A stretch of DNA of 61,613 nt from Bacteroidota bacterium (GTDB lineage: Bacteria; Bacteroidota; Bacteroidia; Flavobacteriales; Weeksellaceae), in contig JAHIQD010000016.1 of the NCBI GenBank assembly GCA_018902795.1, positions 1 through 61,613 of the forward strand, in the 5' to 3' direction. The notes under the pieces were generated by a model. It was not told the DNA's origin and did no database searches. It worked only from the letters and a program-made list of their open reading frames with translations. Numbering within the stretch: position 1 is the stretch's first letter; each line of letters opens with the position of its first letter. Below are positions 54,683-61,613 of this stretch, in pieces. Position numbers and translations under genes: made by a program.

Positions 54683-54728
54683 GTGCGGGATATAAGGAGA
54701 ATGATAATGCGGGTTAGACGCCGCGGTA

Positions 54729-54736
54729 CAAATTTA
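54729..54736 (-). promoter_or_regulatory. -7 promoter element of mazG
   Basis: On the minus strand this reads TAAATTTG, a perfect TAnnTTTG, 46 nt before the mazG start. Confidence 0.65.
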
Positions 54737-54750
54737 CGTTATTAAAGCAA

Positions 54751-54780
54751 AAAAACCTTGCCGGTAAAGACAAGGTTTTT
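54751..54780 (-). terminator. Terminator of the DUF5606 gene
   Basis: A perfect 10-bp stem (AAAAACCTTG with CAAGGTTTTT) lies 19 nt downstream of the stop on the minus strand, with a T tract. Confidence 0.85.
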
Positions 54781-54798
54781 GATTTGAATGCGATTAAA

Positions 54799-55365
54799 TT
54801 ATCCCATTTTTCTGTGGGTGCTTTTCGGGGCAGCTTTCGCAGAAGAAGTGGAAGCTTTCACTTTAGGTGCAGCTGCTTTTTCTGTTTTGGGAGCTGCTTT
54901 TTTAGCTGCTTTTTTCTCGGTGATTTCTGCTGGCTGTTCCTCAGTTTTCTCTTCTGCAGGCACTTCTGCTTTTACAAAACTTTCAGGAGTAATATAACCT
55001 GCTTTGTTCAGGATGTTATACCACTGCGCAAGCTTCTTGATGTCGGAAACATACACTCTTTCGGTATCATAATCAGGCAGAGATTCTGTCATGAATGCTC
55101 TTAATTCAGCATCAGAAGATTTGTGGGAAATCGTTTCCTTATAATCGTTGTTCTTTGCTACATTCTCGAAAACTTCAAACAAAGGAACTTCTTTATCGAA
55201 GGTAAACATCGCGATATTATCCAGCAAACTTACCTGAGAGGTATTGCCGATGCTTACTTTCTTTTTTGTTAAAACATCCTCAATGATGAACCCACTTTTC
55301 AACTGCGAAATCAATTTGTACAGACCCGGTTTTCCGGAAATTGAAATTATTTTTTCTAACTGCAT
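54799..55365 (-). CDS. DUF5606 family protein
   Basis: A 188-residue Bacteroidota-specific protein. The N-terminal about 130 residues (LEKIISISGKPGLYKLISQ...TEKRV-type core with SDIKKLAQWYNIL) are the conserved DUF5606 region; the last about 55 are Lys/Ala/Glu-rich, low complexity and probably disordered. Function unknown. It lies downstream of def with a gap of about 100 nt. Confidence 0.85.
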   Translation of the reverse strand: MQLEKIISISGKPGLYKLISQLKSGFIIEDVLTKKKVSIGNTSQVSLLDNIAMFTFDKEVPLFEVFENVAKNNDYKETISHKSSDAELRAFMTESLPDYDTERVYVSDIKKLAQWYNILNKAGYITPESFVKAEVPAEEKTEEQPAEITEKKAAKKAAPKTEKAAAPKVKASTSSAKAAPKSTHRKMG

Positions 55366-55469
55366 TTTTTTATTTTTTATGTTTGAATTTTTAATAACTG
55401 TTATTTTTTTGTCGCGTCAGAATAAATTCTGAATCTTTTAAAACTGTTGCCGCTGCGCGGATTCCTTAC

Positions 55470-56042
55470 TTACTTCGGAAATCTCATTTTATAATTGACG
55501 GCCACATCTCCCTGAGAAATTTTGGCAAGTTTTCCTTTTACCAGCTTTTTCTTTAACGAACTTAAATGGTCTGTAAACAGGATTCCTTCGATATGATCGT
55601 ATTCATGCTGAATCACCCTTGCTCTCATGTCGGAAAATGTATTGGTATGTTTAACGAAATTTTCGTCAAAATATTCGATCAGGATGGTTTCTTTCCGTTT
55701 CACATCTTCGCGGATGTCCGGTATTGAAAGACAGCCTTCATTGAATTTCCACTCCTCGCCGGATTCTTCCAGGATTTTTGCATTGATGAAAACTTTCTTG
55801 AAATCTTTCAGTTCTTCAGCAATATCAGCATAATCTTCATCCTCCGCCAATGGTGAAAGATCTACCACGAAAAGGCGGATATCGAGTCCGATCTGCGGAG
55901 CAGCCAAGCCGATTCCGTGTGCGGAATCCATGGTGTCATACATATTCTCCACCAGAGCTTTAAGTTCCGGATAGTGTTTATCGATCTCGTGACAGTGTTT
56001 TCTTAAAACTGCATCGCCAAATGCACGTATTGGTAATATCAT
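55470..56042 (-). CDS. def: Peptide deformylase
   Basis: A 190-residue metalloenzyme that removes the formyl group from new proteins. GIGLAAPQIG, EGCLSIPD (Cys ligand) and QHEYDHIEG (HExxH) are all intact. It overlaps ruvX by 4 nt, so the two are co-translated. Confidence 0.97.
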   Translation of the reverse strand: MILPIRAFGDAVLRKHCHEIDKHYPELKALVENMYDTMDSAHGIGLAAPQIGLDIRLFVVDLSPLAEDEDYADIAEELKDFKKVFINAKILEESGEEWKFNEGCLSIPDIREDVKRKETILIEYFDENFVKHTNTFSDMRARVIQHEYDHIEGILFTDHLSSLKKKLVKGKLAKISQGDVAVNYKMRFPK

Positions 56043-56455
56043 CTTTGTTTCTGTTCTAAAAAATTCTGCAGAATGATGGTGGCACTCACCTTGTCAATCA
56101 AGCCTTTTTCTTCCCGCTTTTTCTTGCTTTTACCGCTTTGCGAGATAAAAAAAGAAGCCATTTTCGAAGTGAAACGTTCATCAAAACGATGTATTTCCAC
56201 CGCAGAATATTCTGTTTTAAATTTTTCTATAAATTGTACAATATCCTCTTCTATTTCGGAGAGGTTTCCTTTGAGGTCTGTGGGAAGTCCTACTACAATT
56301 GCATCTACGGTATTCTGGCTGAAATATTTCTGCAAAAAAACAAAAATATCTTTGGTTTCCACCGTATCCAAACCGCTCGCAATAATCTGCATATCGTCGG
56401 TTACGGCAATTCCACAGCGTTTTTTACCGTAATCCACTGCCATTATTTTCCCCAT
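56039..56455 (-). CDS. ruvX: Putative pre-16S rRNA nuclease / Holliday junction resolvase RuvX
   Basis: A 138-residue RNase H-like YqgF/RuvX protein with MAVDYGKKRCGIAVTDD, VVGLPTDLKG and RFDERFTSKMA, the last followed by a second Asp-containing block (KGLIDKVSAT). ATG 56455 is used; a TTG upstream lies inside the promoter. It is the first gene of ruvX-def. Confidence 0.94.
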   Translation of the reverse strand: MGKIMAVDYGKKRCGIAVTDDMQIIASGLDTVETKDIFVFLQKYFSQNTVDAIVVGLPTDLKGNLSEIEEDIVQFIEKFKTEYSAVEIHRFDERFTSKMASFFISQSGKSKKKREEKGLIDKVSATIILQNFLEQKQR

Positions 56456-56461
56456 AGTCTG

Positions 56462-56469
56462 CAAATTTA
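56462..56469 (-). promoter_or_regulatory. -7 promoter element of ruvX
   Basis: TAAATTTG on the minus strand, 6 bases before the ruvX ATG. The final TTG of the element is the false start of a longer frame. Confidence 0.65.
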
Positions 56470-56598
56470 CAAATATTTGTCTTTGTTCACAAAATTTAAA
56501 AATAAGTGATAATAATCAACTTCAGTTTTCACGGTGCTGTTCAAAATCTGCCTAACTTTAATATCAGTCTTAATCATTCATTAAAAAACACTTTGCCG

Positions 56599-57639
56599 AT
56601 GAAAGCATTAGTATTTAAAGGACCCGGACAAAAATCACTTGATGACTGTCCGATGCCGGTGATCAAAGAATCCACCGATGTGATCGTAAAAATGGTGAAA
56701 TCTACCATTTGCGGAACCGACCTTCATATCCTGAAAGGAGATGTTCCCGCAGTAACCCCGGGAAGAATTCTCGGCCATGAAGGAATGGGAATTGTAGAAG
56801 AAGTGGGTGAAGCCGTGAAAAACTTTAAAAAAGGCGATAAAGTCCTTATTTCCTGTATTACCTCCTGCGGAAAATGTGAAAACTGCAAAAAGCAGCTCTA
56901 TGCGCACTGTTCGGATGGCGGCTGGATTCTCGGTCATTTAATCGACGGAACCCAGGCAGAATACGTCCGTATTCCGCATGGTGAAAACTCGCTCTATCAT
57001 TTAAAAGATGACGTAAATGAAGAAGCCGCCGTCATGCTGAGTGACATCTTACCTACCGGTTTTGAAATCGGCGTGCTGAACGGAACCGTAAAACCCGGAG
57101 ACACCGTAGCAATTGTGGGTGCCGGCCCTATCGGATTTGCTGCACTGCTTACCGCTCAGTTTTTTGCCCCTGCAAAAATCATTATGGTGGATCTTGATCA
57201 GGAAAGACTTGAAGTTTCCAAAAGTTTTGGGGCGACCGATGTGGTAAACAGCGGTACAGAAAACGCCGTGGAAGCCGTTAAAAGAATAGCCGGCGCTGAA
57301 GGCGTTGATGTAGCCATTGAAGCAGTGGGAATTCCTGCTACCTTCGACATCTGCCAGAAACTTCTGAAACCGGGCGGTCACCTTGCCAATGTGGGCGTAC
57401 ACGGAAAACCTGTGGAACTGCATATTGAAGAACTCTGGATCAGGAATGTAACGATTACCATGGGCCTTGTCTGCACCAGCACTACTTCTATGCTGCTCAA
57501 AAATGTAGAAAGCAAAAAACTGCAGCCCGAGAAACTGGTTTCTCACCGGTTTGATTTCAACGATATGCTCAATGCTTATGAAGTGTTCGGTAATGCTGCG
57601 AAAGAAAAAGCACTGAAAGTGATTATTAACTTTAACTGA
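56599..57639 (+). CDS. Zinc-dependent alcohol dehydrogenase
   Basis: A 346-residue medium-chain dehydrogenase. Catalytic zinc ligands are in STICGTDLH and GHEGMG, the structural zinc set is CGKCENCKKQLYAHC, and the Rossmann motif is VGAGPIGFAAL. It oxidises a primary or secondary alcohol with NAD(P). ATG 56599 matches the normal family start; the longer upstream frame covers the promoter region (TAACTTTA at 56553-56560). A terminator follows. Confidence 0.94.
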   Translation: MKALVFKGPGQKSLDDCPMPVIKESTDVIVKMVKSTICGTDLHILKGDVPAVTPGRILGHEGMGIVEEVGEAVKNFKKGDKVLISCITSCGKCENCKKQLYAHCSDGGWILGHLIDGTQAEYVRIPHGENSLYHLKDDVNEEAAVMLSDILPTGFEIGVLNGTVKPGDTVAIVGAGPIGFAALLTAQFFAPAKIIMVDLDQERLEVSKSFGATDVVNSGTENAVEAVKRIAGAEGVDVAIEAVGIPATFDICQKLLKPGGHLANVGVHGKPVELHIEELWIRNVTITMGLVCTSTTSMLLKNVESKKLQPEKLVSHRFDFNDMLNAYEVFGNAAKEKALKVIINFN

Positions 57640-57660
57640 CCTAATTGTAGCAAAATGGAA

Positions 57661-57688
57661 AGAGAAGCTAACAACTTCTCTTTTTTTT
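57661..57688 (+). terminator. Terminator after the alcohol dehydrogenase gene
   Basis: AGAGAAG pairs with CTTCTCT (7 bp, 7-nt loop), followed by a run of T residues. Confidence 0.8.
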
Positions 57689-57721
57689 AATTAATTTTAT
57701 TTCCCCAAATAACAGCTCAGT

Positions 57722-58201
57722 ATGAAAACACTTATCCTTGTTCGCCACGCAAAAAGCGACTGGCCGGAAGACACCGATGATTTCGACAGACCACTTGCCG
57801 ACAAAGGCCTTCATGACGCAGAAAAAATGTCGGCCTATATGAAGGAAAATAACGTGCATATCGAAAAGTTGGTCTCCAGTCCTGCGCTGAGGGCTCTGAG
57901 TACATGTAAAATTTTTAACCAGACTTATCAGTTGGGGATAGAAACCAACCCAAAACTGTATCATCCCTCGGAAAGCAATTTCGAATCGGTGATTTATGAC
58001 CTGGATGACGGGGTAAATTCGGTGGCGATGTTTTCACATAATAACGGAATTTCCAATTTCGCCAATATGATGTCTCACGACGTTTTTGTGCTGCCCACCT
58101 GCGGTGTTGCAGGATTTCAGATCGACTGTAACTCGTGGTCAGATTTTGAAAATGCGAGGAAGAAAATGATTTTCTATTACGAACCGAAGGATATTAAATA
58201 A
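57722..58201 (+). CDS. sixA: SixA-type phosphohistidine phosphatase
   Basis: A 159-residue histidine-phosphatase protein. R8-H9 in LVRHAKSDWPEDTDDFDRPLADKG is the catalytic start and the second His is in MFSHNNGISNFAN. It dephosphorylates a phosphohistidine, as E. coli SixA does with phosphorelay proteins; the partner here is unknown. A strong hairpin starts at its stop codon. Confidence 0.92.
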   Translation: MKTLILVRHAKSDWPEDTDDFDRPLADKGLHDAEKMSAYMKENNVHIEKLVSSPALRALSTCKIFNQTYQLGIETNPKLYHPSESNFESVIYDLDDGVNSVAMFSHNNGISNFANMMSHDVFVLPTCGVAGFQIDCNSWSDFENARKKMIFYYEPKDIK

Positions 58202-58243
58202 CCACAAAGTCACAAAAGAATATTACGCTTTGTGACTTTGTGG
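58202..58243 (+). terminator. 15-bp hairpin after sixA
   Basis: CCACAAAGTCACAAA (58202-58216) and TTTGTGACTTTGTGG (58229-58243) form a perfect 15-bp stem with a 12-nt loop, directly after the sixA stop. The right arm plus TTTAA recurs at 58607-58626, so it is also part of a repeat. Confidence 0.7.
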
Positions 58244-58319
58244 TTTAACCTTTAACGCAATGGACACAAAGAGAAATGACTTTTGTAATTTTTAAAGGAA
58301 AGAAGGCATTTCAAATTTT

Positions 58320-58375
58320 TACTTTTTGTCTTGACACAAAAAGTAAACAAAAAAGTCAAGACTGGATCTTTTTGC
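58320..58375 (+). repeat. Dispersed palindromic repeat, copy A
   Basis: The stem TACTTTTTGT/ACAAAAAGTA has loop CTTGAC. It is followed by GTCAAGAC, the inverse of GTCTTGAC in the first half, and ends GGATCTTTTTGC. Copy E (61558-61613) matches at 54 of 56 positions. Confidence 0.85.
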
Positions 58376-58399
58376 TAAAAAATTGCTATTTCTTCTAAG

Positions 58400-58478
58400 A
58401 AAATCCCCAAACTCGGGCGGAATTAAATACGTTTTTGTGTTTATAATCTTTTGCCGCCACTCAAACACTGGGGATTTT
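58400..58478. repeat. Compound hairpin
   Basis: AAAATCCCC (58400-58408) pairs with GGGGATTTT (58470-58478), and inside it GGCGG (58416-58420) pairs with CCGCC (58454-58458). The middle is AT-rich. Confidence 0.6.
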
Positions 58479-58606
58479 TATTCCGTTATAGTTTACAAGC
58501 TTGGTTGGGAAGAAATATCAATTTTTCTTTACGCAAAAATCTCCTAGGTCGGATTTCTAATATTTCAATTTCTTTATTATAAAAAAGTCACAAGGAAAGT
58601 ATATTC

Positions 58607-58626
58607 TTTGTGACTTTGTGGTTTAA
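58607..58626 (+). repeat. 20-bp direct repeat, second copy
   Basis: TTTGTGACTTTGTGGTTTAA is identical to 58229-58248. Upstream AAGTCACAA can pair with its first part, so it also forms a hairpin 14 nt before the stop of the serine hydrolase gene on the other strand. Confidence 0.75.
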
Positions 58627-58639
58627 GCATCTTTCGAAT

Positions 58640-60190
58640 TTATTTGGTTCTCTGCAGATCCAGGTCTTCAAAATCAAAACTGAAATCGGTGACATCGGAA
58701 ATAGGCTTCAGCTTTGCAGACTGGGCTTTCCCTTTTTCATCATAATTAAAAATAAGGAAAGCATCGGCATCATAACTTCTGTCGTCCCATTTGGCAATGA
58801 AGGTGTTGTTGGTATAAGGCACAAGCTCGCCTTTCAGCCGCGGCGAATTTTTACAGAAGATTCTGTAAGTTTTTCCTTCCTGCGAAATTATCACCTCACC
58901 AAACCACTCATCTTTATAGGTTCCTACAAACTGTTCCGGCTTTGGCTGCTGATTTTTATCTTTCTTAAATGTTTCGGCCTGTGCATAGACTTCTTTTTTA
59001 CCTTTTGCAAACTCGGCATCCATCTTTGCCGTTCTGTCACCATAGGTTTTGAGCCAGTTGCGGTCATCGATTCCAAGATAGGCGTCTTTTACGGTATTGG
59101 TTACGGTACTGAAGGCTGCCCCACTCTGCTGATTGGTCAATACGATAATTCCCAGTTTCATATCAGGAATTAAGGTGAACTGGGTAACGGTACCAATTAA
59201 CCCACCCGTGTGATACACCTGTCTGTGTCCTTTCACATCGGTAAGGAACCATCCCAAGCCATACCCTCCGAAGTTGGAATCGTAAGCGTTTTTGATGGCA
59301 ACCGGTGTTGAAATCTGGAGATTCCATAACTGCTGGATCTGTTTATCGGAAACCAGTTTTTTACCTTCTTTAGTAGTGAAGCCGTTCATCAGGAAATCTG
59401 CCCAAGTTGCCATGTCTTTGATATTGCTGATGATTCCGCCTGCTGCGTTGCCTGTTTCATTCCAGTCGTGAGGGACCTGAATGACTTTTCCGTCCACCGG
59501 TGCGTGGGCATCGATAATATTGCTGACTTTCGCAGCTTTTGCCCGGTTATAGCTTCCAAAACTGGAATTCATCCCTACCGGTTTCATGATCTTCTGCTCA
59601 ATGAATTCTGCCCAGCTAAGTCCGGAAACTCTGTGGATGACCTCTCCTGCCACAATGAACATGATGTTGTTATACTCCATTTTGTTTCTGAAGGAATATT
59701 CAGGCTTCAGGTAGCGGACGTTGTGGATGATATCGTTAACGGAGAGGTTTCCGCCTTCAGGGAAGAACATCAGGTCGCCCTGTCCGAGGCCAAGTCCGGC
59801 GCGGTGCGTGAGTAGATCTTTAATGGTTACTTCCTGGGAAACGTAAGGATCATACATCTGGAACTCAGGGATGTATTTGGTTACTTTGTCATCAAAGCTC
59901 AGTTTTCCTTCATCTGCCAGAATCGCCAGCGCTGTTGCTGTGAACCCTTTGGAATTGGAAGCAATTCCGACCAAAGTATTCTCATCCATTTTCTGTTTCG
60001 TGGTGAGTGAACTAAGGCCAAAGCCTTTTGCATACACCATTTTGCCGTCTTTAATGATGCCGACCGACATGCCGGGAACGTCGAATGTTTTAATGGTATT
60101 CTGAATCAGTTCGTCCAGTTTTTTTTCTTCCACCTGTGAAAATGCGAGGAAGGAAGTGAGGACCAGAAGTAAGGAAAAGTTACGTTTCAT
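58640..60190 (-). CDS. Secreted CubicO-type serine hydrolase (beta-lactamase class C fold)
   Basis: A 516-residue protein with signal peptide (about 1-19, LAFSQ), a beta-lactamase-like domain (about 22-370) with S78xxK81 (SNSK), YNN and HTGG, the three catalytic boxes, and a C-terminal DUF3471-like beta domain (about 425-516). It is a periplasmic or extracellular peptidase/esterase of unknown substrate; some relatives act on D-peptides or lactams. ATG 60190 is used because the longer frame lacks a signal at its start. Confidence 0.9.
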   Translation of the reverse strand: MKRNFSLLLVLTSFLAFSQVEEKKLDELIQNTIKTFDVPGMSVGIIKDGKMVYAKGFGLSSLTTKQKMDENTLVGIASNSKGFTATALAILADEGKLSFDDKVTKYIPEFQMYDPYVSQEVTIKDLLTHRAGLGLGQGDLMFFPEGGNLSVNDIIHNVRYLKPEYSFRNKMEYNNIMFIVAGEVIHRVSGLSWAEFIEQKIMKPVGMNSSFGSYNRAKAAKVSNIIDAHAPVDGKVIQVPHDWNETGNAAGGIISNIKDMATWADFLMNGFTTKEGKKLVSDKQIQQLWNLQISTPVAIKNAYDSNFGGYGLGWFLTDVKGHRQVYHTGGLIGTVTQFTLIPDMKLGIIVLTNQQSGAAFSTVTNTVKDAYLGIDDRNWLKTYGDRTAKMDAEFAKGKKEVYAQAETFKKDKNQQPKPEQFVGTYKDEWFGEVIISQEGKTYRIFCKNSPRLKGELVPYTNNTFIAKWDDRSYDADAFLIFNYDEKGKAQSAKLKPISDVTDFSFDFEDLDLQRTK

Positions 60191-60647
60191 ACGGATTATT
60201 AAATTTACACGAAGATATAAATTTTTAGGCGAACCGCATACCGGCTGCAGGTGGTGAATATACCGGTCAGATTGCATTACAGTTCGCGGATTGCACGGCT
60301 GCTGCTCGGGATAGTTTAGGGGATTGTTCGGAAAAAAGGGATTATTTCCGAACGGGACATGGATAAGACCAGAAGCATTGTAGACGATGACTTAAGTATA
60401 CCTTAAAGCAGCCAATAAGATGCTACGGCGCAAGTGCGGGGCAACTACGACTCAACCTATGGAAAACGTTTATGGAAAAGGGTTAAGGAGAATTTAATTG
60501 GTCTAAATTGTTGATTTACGGATAAAAGCAAACCCTGCAATCATCTGTTTACCAAAGCGTTGTAAATATAGTGAAAAATCAGTTAGCGTGGAATTTAATG
60601 CTTAATTTTTTATATATTTGAGATGAATACCCTATTAAAGCAGCAAC
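60191..60647. other. Intergenic region, no gene seen
   Basis: A GC-mixed stretch without a convincing gene. It contains one perfect 9-bp inverted repeat, GTTCGGAAA/TTTCCGAAC (60326-60353), and a promoter element near its right end. A 15-codon frame at 60359-60406 is probably chance. Confidence 0.4.
60613..60620 (+). promoter_or_regulatory. -7 promoter element of the orphan gene
   Basis: TATATTTG fits TAnnTTTG, 27 nt before the ATG at 60648. Confidence 0.55.
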
Positions 60648-61337
60648 ATGGGCAAAGTACATTCGATTTTTAAAGTAAGCGGAAAACTGGGTGATTATGT
60701 TTTCTATCAGCTGAACGGGAAACAGGTAGCCCGAAAACTGGCGGGTAAAAAACGGGGCCCGAAATCGCAGGCCGAGAAGGAAAATGAAGTCCGGAATGTG
60801 GAATTCGGGAAGGCGTCTTCAGCGGGAAAATTTCTGCGCACCGCTCTGGCAGAGGAATGCAGGCGTATGAATGACCGCTACCTTTATCAGAAGATTAATA
60901 AACTGATGCTAAAACTGAAGGCTGCTGATCCTGCGGAACCGGGGCAGAGAACTCCGGGTGGAGGACTTGGCACTCCCGAAGGCCGTGCGATGATGCGTGA
61001 TTTCCGTTTTCAGAAAAAGCATGGGCATTTTCCTAAACTGAACAGTGCGGTGAGGAAGAAAGGAAAGGCCGTTCTTCACTTCTCCCCTTCCCGCCAGCCT
61101 ATAGAGGGCATGACGGAGCTTCAGATTAATCTGCAGAACGGCGATTACCGCCGGCATCTACATCCCGCACCTGAAGTGAGTGCCCAAAACCTGACGGATG
61201 TCCCGCTCAATTTCCGGCAGAAAAAAGGCTATACGGAACTGCTGCTGATTTGGGGCGAGGGTTTTCTGCAGGGGGCTGTGGTAACGGAAGATTCAGAACT
61301 GCCCCATGATGACGCTCATTCAAAGAGCGGATCTTAA
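60648..61337 (+). CDS. Orphan protein of a Bacteroidota repeat-associated family
   Basis: A 229-residue basic protein without signal peptide or membrane helix. The start GKVHSIFKVSGKLGDYVFYQLNG followed by Lys/Arg-rich RKLAGKKRGPKS and EFGKASSAGKFLRTAL resembles a family of Bacteroidota proteins beginning with a G-x-(I/L)-G-D-x-x-F-Y motif and often present in several copies per genome (recall, not checked). The rest has a Gly/Pro linker (about 95-110) and a beta-rich end. Its base composition seems more GC-rich than its surroundings. Palindromic repeats begin 2 nt after its stop. Function unknown. Confidence 0.7.
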   Translation: MGKVHSIFKVSGKLGDYVFYQLNGKQVARKLAGKKRGPKSQAEKENEVRNVEFGKASSAGKFLRTALAEECRRMNDRYLYQKINKLMLKLKAADPAEPGQRTPGGGLGTPEGRAMMRDFRFQKKHGHFPKLNSAVRKKGKAVLHFSPSRQPIEGMTELQINLQNGDYRRHLHPAPEVSAQNLTDVPLNFRQKKGYTELLLIWGEGFLQGAVVTEDSELPHDDAHSKSGS

Positions 61338-61338
61338 T

Positions 61339-61364
61339 TACTTTTTGTCCTGACACAAAAAGTA
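61339..61364 (+). repeat. Dispersed palindromic repeat, copy C
   Basis: TACTTTTTGT/ACAAAAAGTA with loop CCTGAC, directly after the orphan gene. It begins a unit of about 110 bp that is repeated in tandem at 61449. Confidence 0.85.
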
Positions 61365-61448
61365 ACAATCTGTCAAGGGTAGAGAAGAGTGAATCTCTTC
61401 ATTATAAAACTTATATTTCTTTTTAACAAAATAGTCTAATCACAAACT

Positions 61449-61474
61449 TACTTTTTGTCTTGACACAAAAAGTA
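61449..61474 (+). repeat. Dispersed palindromic repeat, copy D
   Basis: The same palindrome with loop CTTGAC, 110 bp after copy C. The following GTCAAGGG, AGAGAAGAGTGAATCT and AAAATAGTCTAAT segments are shared with C. Confidence 0.85.
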
Positions 61475-61557
61475 ACAATCCGTCAAGGGCAGAGAAGAGT
61501 GAATCTTTTCATCATAACACTAATATTTTTTTTAATAAAATAGTCTAATTTTAAACT

Positions 61558-61613
61558 TACTTTTTGTCTTGACACAAAAAGTAAGCAAAAAGGTCAAGAC
61601 TGGATCTTTTTGC
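61558..61613 (+). repeat. Dispersed palindromic repeat, copy E (cut by window end)
   Basis: The palindrome is followed by the same right half as copy A (GTCAAGAC then GGATCTTTTTGC), 54 of 56 positions identical to 58320-58375. It is cut by the window end, so the array continues beyond. Confidence 0.85.

Larger units (their letters stand above)
58249..58606. other. Repeat-filled intergenic region
   Basis: This gap has no convincing gene. It holds the palindromic repeat at 58320-58375, a compound hairpin at 58400-58478 and long AT-rich stretches. It is bounded by direct copies of TTTGTGACTTTGTGGTTTAA. Confidence 0.6.

Noticed and set aside
58610..59173. A 187-codon plus-strand frame opposite the serine hydrolase
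   Set aside because: It is antisense to a gene with intact catalytic motifs and signal peptide.
60359..60406. A 15-codon frame in the intergenic region
   Set aside because: Too short, without promoter or recognisable sequence.
61339..61613. CRISPR array
   Set aside because: The repeated units are about 110 bp apart with similar, not unique, intervening sequence, and no cas genes are present.

Overview
This window looks like the chromosome of a Bacteroidota bacterium of class Flavobacteriia, most like the Chryseobacterium/Kaistella group (family Weeksellaceae). The evidence is the recurrent Bacteroidota promoter -7 element TAnnTTTG, often placed 5-15 bases before the start codon; type IX secretion (T9SS) sorting tails on two secreted nucleases; Bacteroidota-typical families (DUF349, DUF5606, DUF6660, an RND-OMF fusion); a tRNA gene without encoded CCA; and a 14-gene nuo cluster with a very short NuoG. 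The species assignment is inference; no 16S gene is present.

Layout. (1) 1-8.6 kb: a metal-resistance operon holding the tail of a barrel-like protein, a Cys-rich DUF6660 protein, a CzcA-type RND pump fused to its own outer-membrane factor, a lipoprotein adaptor and a zinc/cadmium-type P1B ATPase. It ends at a strong terminator, a 127-bp imperfect palindrome and a tRNA(CAT) whose 3' end faces the metal genes, which is the geometry of an integration junction. (2) 9-14.6 kb: methylmalonyl-CoA epimerase, RbfA, a LolE-like permease and two paralogous T9SS-exported endonuclease I proteins. (3) 14.7-20.1 kb: paired operator-like inverted repeats, a promoter and a leader of about 320 nt precede an operon of an outer-membrane barrel, two NorB-like MFS exporters and an M20 amidohydrolase. 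(4) 20.2-23.2 kb: a compact cluster of an ATP-cone/PD-(D/E)xK nuclease, a beta-CASP metallo-beta-lactamase and a small P-loop ATPase behind a palindromic leader; this is the best candidate for an undescribed system. (5) 23.2-30.7 kb: housekeeping genes (aroE, DUF349, ribD, YigZ, zinc protease, acyltransferase). (6) 30.7-44.8 kb: the complete nuoA-N operon for respiratory complex I, with a foreign-looking outer-membrane protein gene between nuoF and nuoG. (7) 44.8-51.8 kb: a TetR-controlled TolC/HlyD/ABC exporter of the YbhGFSR type whose two separate ATPases have complementary defects. (8) 51.8-57.7 kb: a His-rich lipoprotein with a small membrane protein, FUSC transporter, mazG, DUF5606, def, ruvX and a zinc alcohol dehydrogenase. 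(9) 57.7-61.6 kb: sixA, a CubicO-type serine hydrolase and an orphan protein, embedded among dispersed palindromic repeats that continue past the window end.

Themes. Envelope efflux dominates: RND, P-type ATPase, MFS x2, ABC and FUSC. Regulation is visible as palindromes upstream of the MFS operon, the nuclease cluster and tetR. Several reading frames can be extended upstream only by using a TTG inside the promoter -7 element or upstream leader; for these the downstream ATG is given.
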